From assembly GCA_030998225.1 (NCBI GenBank), contig JAPYXD010000752.1, positions 15,206,501 to 15,270,500 of the forward strand: a stretch of DNA of 64,000 bases, given 5' to 3'. The translations under genes and the position numbers were made by a program. Below the pieces are notes generated by a model, which was not told the DNA's origin, made no database searches, and saw only the letters and a list, made by a program, of their open reading frames with translations. The first letter of the stretch is position 1; each line of letters starts with the position of its first letter. Below are positions 45,560 to 56,509 of the stretch, in pieces. This DNA comes from Diplolepis rosae (Eukaryota; Arthropoda; Insecta; Hymenoptera; Diplolepididae).

Positions 45560-46560
45560 AACCTTCGAGTTACATGTGTAACGGCACAACCCTGATATGT
45601 GGGCTTGGCCGCCCCAACTGCCGAAATCAACGATTGTTTGCATTTCTCATTCGTCGCATTATTCATGGCGGAGCCTTTCCGAGCATTTCCGAGAATGCTA
45701 CATCGGAATCGGATCGCCATTTTATGTGTTTGGCTCTGACACTGGAACGGTGGTGCGTGGTGCTGCGGTGGAGTTAAAAGAGCTGAGCTCGTTTCTCATT
45801 CTCTACAAAATGCTGCCAAAATATTTCGCGTCCGACATGTGCAAGTAACAACGATGGGTGGCTCAAGTGCAAGTGCCAAGGGTCTCTCTTGTTGAAATGG
45901 TGTAGTGAATTTGTGAGCGTGAGTGTGTTTTCCTCGCTGTGCCACAGCACACTACTTGGTATCTTGCTGTCAACGACTACCGTTTCCCCTGCCATTTGGA
46001 GAAGATCCTCGCCATTGGCACCTGCCACGCACGGCCTCTGGATTCCTCCTCGTTTTTCCTACGACTACGATGAGTTCGCGAAATATCCCCTCAGATAAGG
46101 TGAGTCCTGTCCTAACATGTCCACCGCACCCTTTTCTCCTCACCAATCATCCTCTGCCTTCTATCTTTTTTTCTCAAAACCATTTTTACTCTAAGCATAA
46201 CTTAAACGATAAATAATAGAATGAGATTTATTTTCGTACATAAACTGCATTTTGACTAATAAAAGCAGAAGATAAAATTGTCTCCCTGAGTCGAGGCAAG
46301 AAAATTGGGTAAAGATGTCGGGGGATCGATGTGACGTCCGAAGGAACGTCAGAACTCAGACGTCAAAAATACGTCTCGAGGACGAGGTTTGAATTTTTTT
46401 TCTGTTTTTTTTTTACTTTTTTTTTCGAGTCGACACCCCCGACCAAAGGAAACGGACCTTGTTTCTCCTTTGCATGCCTTCCATTCTTTCTTGACCTACT
46501 TCTGCACTTACATCTGCACCCTGCTACGTGCGTTCCGTGAATAATCGAGCGAGGTTCACG
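45560..46560 (+). promoter_or_regulatory. CpG-rich probable promoter and 5' UTR of an off-window gene
   Basis: Composition shifts abruptly from AT-rich to mixed and CpG-rich (TTCCGAGCATTTCCGAGAAT, CGGAATCGGATCGCCATTTT, GTGCGTGGTGCTGCGGTGGA) over about 1 kb, then returns to AT-rich after 46.56 kb. It contains a good start-codon exon with a consensus donor (46070-46099). Overlapping short open frames on both strands are not convincing proteins. Confidence 0.55.
46070..46099 (+). CDS. Possible first coding exon (MSSRNIPSDK)
   Basis: ATG 46070 in the context ACTACGATG opens MSSRNIPSDK and is followed directly by a textbook donor, AAG|GTGAGT. The exon lies at the end of a CpG-rich 5' UTR-like stretch. 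No downstream exon that could continue it is recognisable in the remaining 18 kb, so the first intron would have to be longer than that. I cannot name the gene. The alternative is a non-coding first exon or chance. Confidence 0.35.
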
Positions 46561-46949
46561 AGGAAGCTATGACAATGAAAAATCTCTTGGCTTGGATTCA
46601 CCGTAATAGGTAACTTGATGAGAGTGAATCCACGCTGCAAGCATTTACTGGCTATGAATCACTAAAAGTTCGAGATCTTATAAAAATGTAAAATAACATA
46701 TCTTTAATTCAAAAAGTAGTAGCTTTGCAATCGATTCAGGAAGAAGAAATAAGAGAACTTGTGTGAAAAACAATAATTAGAGACAGAAGTTCGATTAAAT
46801 ATCAAAACATGAATATAAGACTGTAGGTATCAGATGATTCACTTGCTACTTTAACACAACAAACTTTAAATGAAATATGATTATCTTAACCTCTCTGACA
46901 ATAACAGAGAGATTGGAACAAAAAAAGAAAATGCTCCTTATATCAAAAG

Positions 46950-47215
46950 TGATTTCTCAACTTTGGAGCATCTGAAAGAAAAAATACAAAATGATTCTTA
47001 AAAAGTACATGAATGGTTTTATTTAATTTAAGTTAATAATTTTTTAAAATAATTGCAGTGTTAAAAAATGGGGAAAAAGTTTTAACGTCTGCCATTTTGT
47101 TATTTTTCATTTTTTTTCACGATTCTACTACCGTCTATAGCCATTCATGTACTCTTTAAGAATCATTTTGTATTTTTGCTTTCAGATGCTCCAAAATTCA
47201 GAAATCGTCGCCAGC
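46950..47215. repeat. Inverted repeat with about 75-bp arms
   Basis: TTTGGAGCATCTGAAAGAAA, AATACAAAATGATTCTTAAA, AAGTACATGAATGG (about 46972-47015) is mirrored at about 47140-47205. The core contains a direct ACGGTAGTAG-type stretch in reverse. Likely a MITE. Confidence 0.75.
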
Positions 47216-47557
47216 AAAAAGGAGTTTTTTTCAGGTTGCCGTATCTTTGCCGGATTTTGATAACAATAAAGAAAAACATTTTTTTGAACTCTTCAATATG
47301 TACATTATCATTTAACAAATCATTAATGTACTGAAATAAATTTTACTACAATATATAAACAAAATAATTAGGTTCTTAGATTATGGAAAAAATATTGAAA
47401 ATTTTAATGAAATATATTATTGCTAACATAGATTTTATTTTACTAACATAGATGTTTTAAAGGTAAAATTTGATATTTTTGTGCATGTTTTAGTATAATT
47501 TTATTTTTTTATATTTTTTTCGTGTGTAACAACTTTATACTATTTGGTGTTTTTTAA

Positions 47558-47621
47558 TTCAATAAAGCCTGATGAGGTTGGCAAACCCATAGCCAACGAA
47601 ACGTCGCTACAATTTTGACAC
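47558..47621 (+). ncRNA. Hammerhead ribozyme motif, Penelope-element type
   Basis: The full catalytic core is present in order: CTGATGAG (47569-47576), stem II GTTGGC (47577-47582) / GCCAAC (47592-47597) closing a 9-nt loop AAACCCATA, GAAA (47598-47601), then CGTC with the expected cleavage after C 47605. Stem I can form between AGC (47566-47568) and GCT (47606-47608) and, after an internal loop, TCA/TGA. Helix III is minimal (AC/GT without a loop), the form known from Penelope-like elements, where cleavage is thought to need a dimer. A Penelope relic lies 8 kb away at 55560-55890. This matches the family in sequence; activity is inferred. Confidence 0.8.
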
Positions 47622-48415
47622 AATGATGATTTTTCTTCTTTATATTTTACCCTCATCGATCGCAAACCAACATCTTTTATAATATAAACATAGATTTTCT
47701 TTACCAAACAAACTTAAGCAAAGGAGAAAAGGTTTTAAAAATAGGAAAAGCTTACTTAGTTTTCTTGTTTGTTTTACCCTTTTTTTGTCTTCTTGCTTTT
47801 TCGTATAATTCTTCATGAATGAAGTGTAATTTTCTTTAAATTAAAAACCTTTTGTCGAATAAATTAAAGTTTATCATACTTCAAAGTTTTTATCAATTAA
47901 ATAGAATGCAAATGTGTGTGTTTTTATAATTTTAGGTATTCTGTGTACGTTTTGTACAGATAAATGTATATACGTTTTTAATATAAATAGCATTCATAAA
48001 TAAATGTTTTTGTTCATAATAATTTTGAGCACCAAAAAAGGGTGTAATAACGTAAAATTTAGCGACAATTGCAGCATATCTTACAAATTCTCAGAGAGAT
48101 ATTTTGTTTACAACCAAAGTGATCGTACGTGAATATAAATTATAATTCAGTCACGTGTTTCGATTAATCCATGACCTTAAGTATGGACGTGAAAAAGCAA
48201 TTAAGTTTTTGCTCTCCAACTTTAATGAATGTATAAAAGGACCTTGTACCTTTTATATAAAAAATTAACGTAAGCGAAATGCATTTAAAAAAATGAAAAA
48301 TTAGTACCTAAACGACGAACAAGTAAATAAAGAAAATTTCATCTTTCTAGCGCTTTTAGAAGCTTTCATATACAACCCTTAAAAATGAATCTTTAAAAAT
48401 TCCTATAAAATATAC
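47622..48415. other. AT-rich spacer
   Basis: No gene or structured repeat recognised. It may contain the remainder of the ribozyme-bearing retroelement, but no reverse transcriptase or GIY-YIG motif is readable. Confidence 0.45.
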
Positions 48416-49040
48416 AAACTGCTGGACCTTAAATGCTTCAATGGCATATGGATTCGTTTGAAAATGCGAAATAAAAAAAAATTTACCCTCGTACTTCACT
48501 TCGAAGATACCCCGCAAAATAAGCCTTGGGAATTATAGAATTGACTAAAGAATACCCAAACCTTTGGTCCTACAATGTTTTAATGGAATTTAAGGTCATT
48601 TGATAAAGGAAGAGCATAAAAAAATGTTCAACTCATAATTTGCCTCGGAAAACTTTCTGGAGCACTCAAAGATGCTTGATGCTTTTCCCTCGTAAAATAG
48701 CCTTATATTCTATTAAAAGAAATTGGGTCCTGAAGTTTGGGTATTTTATGTGAATTTTTCAAGATTTTAACTTACGAGTGCTGCAGAAAGTTTCTCGAAG
48801 TGCATTTAGGGTTGACATTTTTTTATGCTTTTCCCTTGTCAAATGGCCTTAAATTTTCCACTGAAACATTTCAGGTCCTAAGGTTTGGGTATTTTAAGTT
48901 TATTCTTGAATTCCTAAGGGTTTTTTTTGGGGTGGGGGGTTAGGGTAATCTGAGTGCAGTGCGAGGGTGAATATTTTTTATAATTTCGTATCTTCAAACG
49001 GGTCCATATATCATTTAAACATTTGAGGTCCAGCAGTCAG
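48416..49040. mobile_element. Foldback MITE, ACTGCTGGACCT ends, about 300-bp arms
   Basis: ACTGCTGGACCTTAAATGCT at the left is mirrored by CATTTGAGGTCCAGCAGT at the right. The arms also share ACCCAAACCTTTGGTCCTA / TAAGGTTTGGGTATTTT, GGTCATTTGATAAAGGAAGA / CTTTTCCCTTGTCAAATGGCC, and GTTTTAATGGAATTTAAGG / CCTTAAATTTTCCACTGAAAC. Non-coding. Confidence 0.85.
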
Positions 49041-49066
49041 AGCGGTAACGAGGGCGGGGCGTAAGT

Positions 49067-49085
49067 GGGGGGGGGGGGGGGGGGG
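49067..49085 (+). repeat. Poly(G) run of 19
   Basis: Nineteen consecutive G after GGGCGGGGCGTAAGT, the longest G homopolymer in an otherwise AT-rich window. It could form a quadruplex; length may be uncertain for sequencing reasons. Confidence 0.85.
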
Positions 49086-49522
49086 CAGCCCGCCTGGTAA
49101 AATTAAAAAAAAATATATATATTTAAGCAAAATTATTACGTTGTTTTGTTAGTTCATTCTATGTTTTATATGTAATTTTTACTATAAAAATGAAACCCAT
49201 TTGGGGGGAGGGTTATTTTTGACAATAAGAGATCTAATCGGAAAAATTATTTTTTGGAATTTGAGAAGCACTGAATTCTAATACAGCTTTCTTTTTTTCT
49301 TACGGGTGCTTGTTTGGTTCAAGATAGTTTTTATACGATAAGGGTTGTTTTTGAGATTTTTAGGGATTTAAGTTAAAAAAGACCCTAATTCCGTCACAGT
49401 TGTTTTTTCATCTATTGTATTTTTAGGTAGTGGAGGTGTTGGCACATATTGCACTTAGAACCTTGATTCAGAATTCGACTTTTTGAAAATAATATCAGAG
49501 TTCAAAACGGTTTTGGCGGTTC

Positions 49523-49808
49523 AAATTACACTCAAGTCGAATAATAGGGAAACTGGGTTTAGAAGCTTCCAAGAATTAGTTTGATGATGATGGTGCGATG
49601 CGAGGGGTCAAGAAAGTGGCGATGTAAACAACTTGAAGTCGTTAAGTGCTGTAAAAAGAAAAGAGGCAGTGTCACTTCGTCATTTTTGCTTTAACTCTCT
49701 CTCATAACTGAAAGTTCTTACGGTCTTGATTTTTTTGATCTTAGGATCACCTGTGTTTATGGACGCAAGATCCGAAATTGCCCCTATTATCCGACTTGAG
49801 TGTAGTCA
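49523..49808. mobile_element. Short inverted-repeat element (ACACTCAAGTCGAATAATAGG)
   Basis: ACTCAAGTCGAATAATAGGG (about 49531) is mirrored by CCCTATTATCCGACTTGAGT (about 49784) with one mismatch. About 250 bp lie between. Non-coding. Confidence 0.65.
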
Positions 49809-50718
49809 GAAATTATCACATGAAAAATATATAAATCCTTATTTCTTTATTCAAATTTGGTATTTAAATTTTGCTTTAGCTGTAAATGGAAAGGAAATTT
49901 CAATGAATCTTAATTTTGGTAGAGTTATTTAAAAACTAATATTCGTAAACTTTAATTCGTAAAAGTCAGTAACGTAATTTTTATTTTAATCGACTAAACG
50001 ATTCAGGATCACTAATAATTAATTAACGCACATTTTATCTGCAAATTTACTGTAAAAAGGAAGTGTCCTGTTTTTTTTCCCTGTTGCGGGAAACGTAATT
50101 AGAGTTTATAACCGCATAATCTAATGCTCGGCGACACCAGTAATGACAAGAGAAATTTCGCACGGTCTGTCGCCTTCCACCCTTCTACAATTTTGTTTTT
50201 CTGCCTTAGGGCTTACGAGAAAAATGTAAGGACAATAATATTTTATTATTCAAGTTTTTTTTTTCAATTTTTGGAAAATTATTTCAGTTTGATTCCAGCG
50301 TTATATTTATAATTTATTAAGTTGGTTTGATAGATTTTACTTGATGTTGATTTCTCGAGATCTTTCAAATATTGTTCTAGCTTCCATTAAGTTAGTTTGA
50401 AACGTAGTACTTTTTTTCTGAGTCGACAATAAACTGTTTTCCTTACGACCTGTCGGACCCGAGCAAGAATTTTACGATTTCCGCTCTTTTTTTTGGGCTC
50501 TTTCTCGATAACACTAGTTATGGCGCATTTTATTCTAAGAGGGTCCAGTCAGGTCTGTATATTTATGGTTTGTACTTTTTAGAAATTAATTTTCTGCGTT
50601 GACTCAAATTTTATAATATTGTTTATGTAAATTTAATTATTTCAAAATTACTTAGACTTTAAGGAATAAATTCTCATCATGCTGTTAACGGTTTAAGTGA
50701 GACTTAGTAAGGCTTTTT
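49809..50718. other. No recognisable gene
   Basis: Short open frames lack any domain. No repeat structure noticed. Confidence 0.45.
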
Positions 50719-51010
50719 GTGAAAATGGACAAAATCAAGCAATGCGGTGTCATTAAGCATCTACAAAAAAAGATAGCTGAGACTGTTGGCATCTCATATA
50801 AACGAGCACAAAACATTATTATGAACGAACTGGGGTTTTCTAAGATTTTTGCGAGATGGATCCTAAGGCTGCTTTCAGCTAAACAAAAACGGAATCGATT
50901 CACGATTTCTCGCGACCGTTTGGGGCTGTTTGAAGCCAATCCACAAGAATTTTGGAACAGGTTTGTGACTATGGATGAAACCTGGGTTTACCATTATATC
51001 GAAAAGGGTG
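50719..51010 (+). pseudogene. Mariner transposase fragment (DNA-binding to first catalytic Asp)
   Basis: The frame reads KIAETVGISYKRAQNIIMNE (second helix-turn-helix), LGFSKIFARWILRLLSAKQK, NRFTISRD, FEANPQEFWNRFVTMDETWV and YHYIEKGEA. TMDETW contains the first catalytic Asp. The frame runs into a TA microsatellite (51016-51046), beyond which the rest of the catalytic domain is absent. The N-terminal helix-turn-helix is also missing. It is a truncated relic whose ends I could not find. Confidence 0.85.
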
Positions 51011-51015
51011 AAGCA

Positions 51016-51016
51016 G

Positions 51017-51046
<30 letters not shown>
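51016..51046. repeat. (TA)n microsatellite
   Basis: About 14 uninterrupted TA units directly abutting the mariner fragment. Confidence 0.9.
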
Positions 51047-51047
<1 letters not shown>

Positions 51048-51134
51048 TTACCCATGAAACTCAAGGGACAAACATTAATAGTATATTATGCAACTTGGGA
51101 GAAAAATTTTATTTTGCGAGTGTGAATTTTTCCA

Positions 51135-51622
51135 TTAAGGGGTTATATACCTTTTTCTGGCTCAAAAAATCAAAAAAAAATTGTATTGCTTATTTTTAAA
51201 GTACATACTTTTAACAATGTTTCTGCAAAATTTCATCGAGATCGAATGAAGGAATTTTTTTCAGACAAATCCTTCTGTTTTTTTTTTGGCGGAAAACTCA
51301 ATTTTTCGACTTAAGAAATCGACTTTTTTGGAAAAAAATATCACTAACTGTAAAAATTTTTTTTTTGTAAAATCCTTCGTTCACGAACAAGGTCACACTA
51401 TATAGTGACGTAGTTTTTTTTTTTTTTTCAGCTGTGCCGTTACCGTTATTTCATGCTCACAGTAAGCCGAATTTTCACTTGAAATTTTATACAAAAACAC
51501 AATAACAGATGTACTTTTTGAAACTTTTTATCGCATTTGAATAAAACTATGGTAACATGATTTAAAAAAAATAAATAAAAATCCTGTATTTCCCTAGAGA
51601 AAAAGGTATATAACTCCTTAAA
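51135..51622. mobile_element. MITE with TTAAGGGGTTATATACCTTT ends
   Basis: TTAAGGGGTTATATACCTTT (about 51135) is mirrored by AAAGGTATATAACTCCTTAA (about 51622) with one mismatch. The interior is AT-rich with poly(T) runs. Non-coding. Confidence 0.75.
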
Positions 51623-52680
51623 TGGAGTAAAGTTAGATAAAGTTCTGAAAAGCTGAACCCTCCGATTTCCTTGAAACTCTGTATACTTACGTATTTTGAC
51701 GCGCTGATTACGAATATGATAGTCAAAATGGGCGCAAATTCGATTGCCATGGTGAAAGCCATGAAAAACTTCGAAAACAGTGGACGGTTTTTCAAAACAC
51801 GATGGGAAGAAGGGGCGTGGTACAAATTAATTTGTAACTATCCCACAGTGGACGGTTTTTGAAAAATACGTTGTCAAGGAGGGGTATGTAGCCCTGTCCC
51901 ACAGTGGACGGTTTTTTAAAACACGATGGGACAAAGGGGTATGGTACAAATTAATTTGTAACTATCCCGCAGTGGACGGTTTTTGAAAAACACGTTGGGA
52001 AGAAGGGGTATGTATCCCTGTCCTACAGTGGACGGTTTTTTAAAACACGATGGGGCGAAGGGGTATGGTACAAATTAATTTGTAGCCCTGTCTCGTAGTG
52101 GACGGTTTTTGAAAAACACGATGGGAAGAAGGGGTATGGTACAATTAATGTAGCTCTGTCTCGCAGTGGGCGGTCTTTTTTAAAACACAATGGGAAGAAG
52201 GATGATGTAGCCTTGTCCCACAGTGGACACTTTTTTAAAGCACGATGGGAAGAAGGGATACGGTACAATTAATATGTAGCCCTATCCCGCAGTGGACGTT
52301 TTTCTTTTCAACCACGTTGAGAAGGAGGGGTATGGTATAAATGAATATACAAGTATAACCCTGTCCCGCAGTGAAAGTTTTTTTAAAGCACAATGGGAAG
52401 AAGGGGTATGGTACAATTAATATGTAGCCTTATAACGAGATTTATAACTTTTGTAAACTTTACTTTCCGAAATTTTATGTATGTAGTGAGAAAAATGCCC
52501 AAATCCATGATTTTCATAGGTTTTTAACGGTTTTTACTATAAAAGTCAAATTTCCGCCAATTTTTACTATCATATTCGTATTTCGCGCTTCAAAATACGT
52601 AAGTATACAGAGTATCAAAGGAATCGGAGGATTCAGCTTTTCGGAACTTCACCCGTAAAGTTAAATTTGTTCAAAAAAGA
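51623..52680. repeat. Inverted repeat enclosing a tandem array
   Basis: The left arm (about 51630-51775: AAAGTTCTGAAAAGCTGAAC, CCTCCGATTTCCTTGAAACT, TACTTACGTATTTTGACGCG, ATATGATAGTCAAAATGGGC) is mirrored at about 52530-52670. The loop between them is the tandem array 51778-52434. Confidence 0.85.
51778..52434. repeat. Tandem array alternating 68- and 56-bp units
   Basis: The word CAGTGGACGG(TTTTT) starts at 51778, 51846, 51902, 51970, 52026, 52096 (TAGTGG), 52164, 52221, 52290 and 52369. Spacings are 68, 56, 68, 56, 70, 68, 57, 69 and 79. Long units contain GGTACAAATTAATTTGTA-like sequence; short ones lack it. The shared part is CAAAACACGATGGGAAGAAG followed by GGGTATG. Short open frames through it follow the repeat. 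Confidence 0.88.
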
Positions 52681-53170
52681 TCAAATAAATGCCACACTTA
52701 TTTTATTAACTTAACACCTAGTTTTTTGTGATTTTGTGTTCTTGGTCTAAAATTGCTGGTGTTTGACTACTAGGTCCTGCTTTCTTTTTACCCTCTAATC
52801 CTACGCCAATCTTCACTAACAACTGCACTGGAAAATTAGCGGCTAAATGTACTTATCACGTCCGTACTCTTATCGGTAAGCTTGTATGCAAAGACTTTGA
52901 AGTAAGAAATAAGTGTCATTAGTTTCCCAAAAATGCCGAATTATACATGTGTCAATAGTTTCATTTTCTTAGTTTACAGTATAGTTCAACTACAATATCT
53001 TTCGTTTTTTTCCGTGTAGATAAAAAAAATAACTAAAACACAAATTTTCATGTGAATAAAACTTCACACATGTGGTGTGGATATTTTGTTTTTTGTGATT
53101 TATGGAAATGTCTCTCTCAATTGAGAAACCACTGGTAATAAGTGTCAATTAATCAGATAAATTGTTGTAG
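52681..53170. other. AT-rich spacer
   Basis: Nothing recognised. Confidence 0.45.
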
Positions 53171-53174
53171 AGAT

Positions 53175-53418
53175 ACTGGGAAAAAAGTTGGTTGTTCCAT
53201 TCAATTCGTTGGACACTAGAACGCTATCCAAATTTGATACAACTACGAGTTGTTTTGTGTTATTATTCAGTTTTTCGTTGTAAATATCCAAAATAATAAC
53301 ACCAACCAACTCGTGGTTAATTGTGCTAATCAGGAATTGGTTTAGCGAAACAATCAATTGAATGGCATGTCAAAGTTCAACAAATTGGATGGGACAACCA
53401 ACATTTTTTCTCTGTGTA
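53175..53418. mobile_element. MITE with AAAAAGTTGGTTGT ends
   Basis: CTGGGAAAAAAGTTGGTTGT (about 53179) is mirrored by ACAACCAACATTTTTTCTCTG (ending about 53415). The interior has AACCAACTCGTGGTTAATTG and ATTGGTT words in both orientations. An open frame of 70 codons (-) lies wholly inside and is not a gene. Confidence 0.7.
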
Positions 53419-54600
53419 CGTATATCTAGATTAATCATATAAAGAAACGGTTTTTATTAAATAGACGCATAACTTTAAATTTTACGTCGATCTCTTTGTT
53501 TGCGAGCCTCTATTTGGATTAATTGTCACGCAAATGCGTGCACTGCAAAGAAGAATGTGTTTGTACTTGTGCTAACTATATTTTTGTGTAATTCTGATTA
53601 ATGTTTAGATCGCGTCTGAATAATGCCTATGCGTTGTTATATAAAACAATAAAAAGAGGGAAAAAACTCTTGATTACCCCGCTAAAATTGTCGATTTCTA
53701 AAACTAAGCGGGACGTTACGGAAGAGAGATCACAACGGATGAATAGCTAGACAAAGCAGGACATCGATTTCCGTTCAAAGCGCATTTCCGGCTCAATGAG
53801 ATGAACATAGTGACTAATTGTCGTTAATAGGAAAAAATATCTGCAAGTTTTTGATGCTTCTATTTAGTGAAAAAAATTAAAATATAACTTTCTCTGCGAA
53901 TAAAGAAAAACATTTGAAAAGTTAGATTGGCCGATCATAATCGTTAATGGAATTTTTGTTAAAACTACCATTTTTTCAATCACGAATTATTCGATACAAA
54001 AAATGAGCTATGCATATGGAAATAACGTAAAGATATATGATACTACATATCATGAGATAAACATCAGTTAGGAATAGTCAGAAGCGTGAATAGATTCGCT
54101 TCTTACAAAATCAATAGCTTGATAGATGGCCACAGATTAAACTTTTCAATTTGAATATTTTATAATGTAACAAAAATAATTCTTCTTATAACGCCACGCT
54201 TGGTATAGCAAATCTGCGTACAGGTGTTGACTTGGTAATTTGCGTATTTACTTTTATGCTAGTGATAAAAAAGTATTTCATCAACAATGTTAAAGACAGA
54301 AAGGAAGAAAATTTCTCATGTATACTTTACTTTATTTCAGCGTAGCGTTTGTCTCATTGCATCACTTCATCGCTAATCAAAACGTTTATAATTTTTTGAA
54401 TGAGTGCAAATGGTTTATTTAACGGTTGATTTAAATCAAACTTATTTTCAAATTTGTCGATAATTATATTTATAATTGTATTAATTACAAATTTATAATT
54501 CGGAATTTTAAACGATATTAAATGTTCTTCATAAATAAATTTGTTTAACAAGGAAGTCGTTCGATAAGTATGAAAGAAAAGTGAGAAAATCACCTTCTTT
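53419..54600. other. AT-rich spacer
   Basis: No gene or repeat recognised. The 79-codon open frame 54354-54593 (-) has no domain. Confidence 0.45.
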
Positions 54601-54619
54601 CGGAAAAATTCGTTTCTAT

Positions 54620-55165
54620 TTTTCGACGTAGTATCTTCCGAGGTTTACACATTGGGTCCAGCAGTGTTCCAATTTTTTGATCCCCTAAGAAAAGCAGGAA
54701 ATCTTGAATCCTTTAAATATTTATTCATAACAGAAATCATCTTCCTCATTTGTTGAAAATTTCTTCCTCCAAGCTGGATCTTCGAGTTTGGAAACAGTAG
54801 TTCGAATCCTAATTCATACAGTTCGGCCATTGCAATAGTTGATTTGTGCGGTGAATCGTTGTTTTGATGGTAGAACACTTTTTGCACATCAATCTTAGAC
54901 AATCGTTTGCAGCTGTTTATTAAAATGGTCTCGTAATGTTACATAATGCGTTTTTGGTTAACCCTTTTGTGAACAGTTGATAAGATCATTTCTATATGAT
55001 CCCAAAATTTAGCCACAAATCGACCCCAAAAGTATTGTGGGTTGCGAGTAAACATCGGCAAACACTTCTTCAAAATTTCCTTTCGCGAACATTTTGGTCG
55101 ATGGTCATCAATCCTAGCATATATTATTGTAGGCATAGCTTTTTCATGTAGAATATCGTGCAATT
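54620..55165 (-). pseudogene. Mariner transposase relic, two pieces
   Basis: The upstream piece (55163-54939) reads MHDILHEKAMPTII ... DHRPKCSRKEILKKCLPMFT, then RNPQYFWGRFVAKF, corresponding to the linker and the start of the catalytic domain. The first Asp motif (DETW) has been lost after FVA. The downstream piece (54902-54645) reads KVFYHQNNDSPHKSTIAMAE, LYELGFELLFP, then skips the PPYSPDLAPSDY block and continues as GGRNFQQMRKMISVMNKYLK ... GSKNWNTAGPNV. With the first and third acidic blocks missing, it is dead. Unrelated in detail to the other mariners in the window. Confidence 0.8.
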
Positions 55166-55559
55166 ATGCCTGCAATCTCAACTATATTACTAAAATGTTT
55201 ACGGTTCTTCCGGACAAATAAAATTGAAAAATAAGAAAAAATCTGCTTCAGCCCGGATTCAAATTTTTTCCTTCTTCAATTATTTGTCTGAGGGAACCTT
55301 GAAAATTTCAGTAATGAATTCTATCAAATATCCCAGACGCTAAACGAGTTGAATAACATCTTAATAATGGTAATAATAACAATGATCATGAATTTATCGA
55401 TCTTTTTTAGCGTTGTGACCTCAACTGGATGTCTTTGGCACGCTACATTTTTAATTAATGTCCAGCCACATTTGTATTCATTAATTTAAAAGTAAATGAT
55501 CTTTAACGCTTCTTTTTTGCTCCTCCGTGGTCTGTTCTGGGTGGATATTATCATATATA

Positions 55560-55890
55560 ACGTGGAAACTCGTTTGATAAAGAAAATTTAAAAATTCTCA
55601 ATGATTATCTTTTGTTTGACAATTATCCAAAAAAGTTTATCACTAAATACATAAATAAAAGAATTTTAGAACTAAATAACAGAAATGAAAATAATAAAAT
55701 CAATAAGTCTAATGTTTATAAACGACACTAAAAGTAGAACTATCTTAATTCCCTTCTATGATAAGATCTCACAAAAGATAAAAAGAATATTAAATACATA
55801 TAATATAAATACTATTTTCAGAGTTAATTCTAAATTGAATAGTTTTATAAAACTTGGGAAAGATCTGCTTAATATAAATGGTAAAAAGTC
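55560..55890 (+). pseudogene. Penelope-like retroelement fragment (end of RT domain)
   Basis: In one frame ENLKILNDYLLFD, YPKKFITKYINKRILELNNR. In the next, RTILIPFYDKISQKIKRILN, TYNINTIFRVNSKLNSFIKL. The order 'YP..FI.K.I...' followed by 'IP.....S.KI.RI...YNI.T.F...N.L...I' is that of Penelope-like elements between reverse transcriptase and the GIY-YIG nuclease. A frameshift separates the halves, and the element is cut at about 55900 by a mariner-like fragment. Confidence 0.65.
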
Positions 55891-55914
55891 ACCGAAGCCA
55901 TCAATTTATTGGAA

Positions 55915-56146
55915 GGACAATTCCAATGTCAATCGGCCTCCAAGATCGTGTTATATGACGCCTCCAGATTATTTTCTTTAGAAGTATGTTAACTCCATGG
56001 TTTTTCCTGACAAGCCAATAACTCAGGAAGCATTGGAGGTCAATATTACCCGAGCAATTAGTGAAATAAGGCCAGAAATATTGGAAAAAGTGGTTAAAAA
56101 TTGGTCTGATCGGATGCGCTTCGTCACAATTAGCCGTGGTTGTTAG
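55915..56146 (+). pseudogene. Tc1/mariner-superfamily transposase C-terminus
   Basis: The frame reads RPPRSCYMTPPDYFL, stop, KYVNSMVFPDKPITQEALEV, NITRAISEIRPEILEKVVKN, WSDRMRFVTISRGC, stop. This is the C-terminal end of the transposase group that carries RPPRSCDLTPLDYFLWGYVK in relatives; the Asp of TPPDYF is the third catalytic acid. Only this end remains, with an in-frame stop where Trp-Gly is expected. Confidence 0.75.
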
Positions 56147-56345
56147 ATGCCAGAAATAATTTTTAAAACACAAATACACTCGTTTACTTAAATAAGAATA
56201 ATAATATCAAGTCGAAACTTTCAGCGGTTAAATAGCAGGCACTAAGGAACGTCTTAAAGACGTTGGTTTTAAAACGCAGAAGCAGCTCAAAATGAACTTT
56301 GTATATTTTCAATATTTTGATAATAAATCAATTTAATTCTTAAAT

Positions 56346-56490
56346 TACACTCTTTAAATCCGAATTAGTCAAAACTGACTAATTGTTAGTTAAATTTAAG
56401 TAATTGTTAGTAGAAAACGTTACAGAAACATCAGTAAAAATAAAATTACTATAATTAATTAGTCAAATATATTAAACTATTAATTATTGT
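56346..56490. mobile_element. MITE family 1, truncated copy d
   Basis: Begins TACACTCTTTAAATCCGAAT, TAGTCAAAACTGACTAATTG. The right end has decayed. Confidence 0.55.
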
Positions 56491-56509
56491 GAGATAAATT
56501 AATTAATCT

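Noticed and set aside
45460..46540. Overlapping open frames of 69-97 codons on both strands in the CpG-rich region
   Set aside because: They are mutually exclusive, without domains, and better explained by locally raised GC content in a 5' UTR or promoter.
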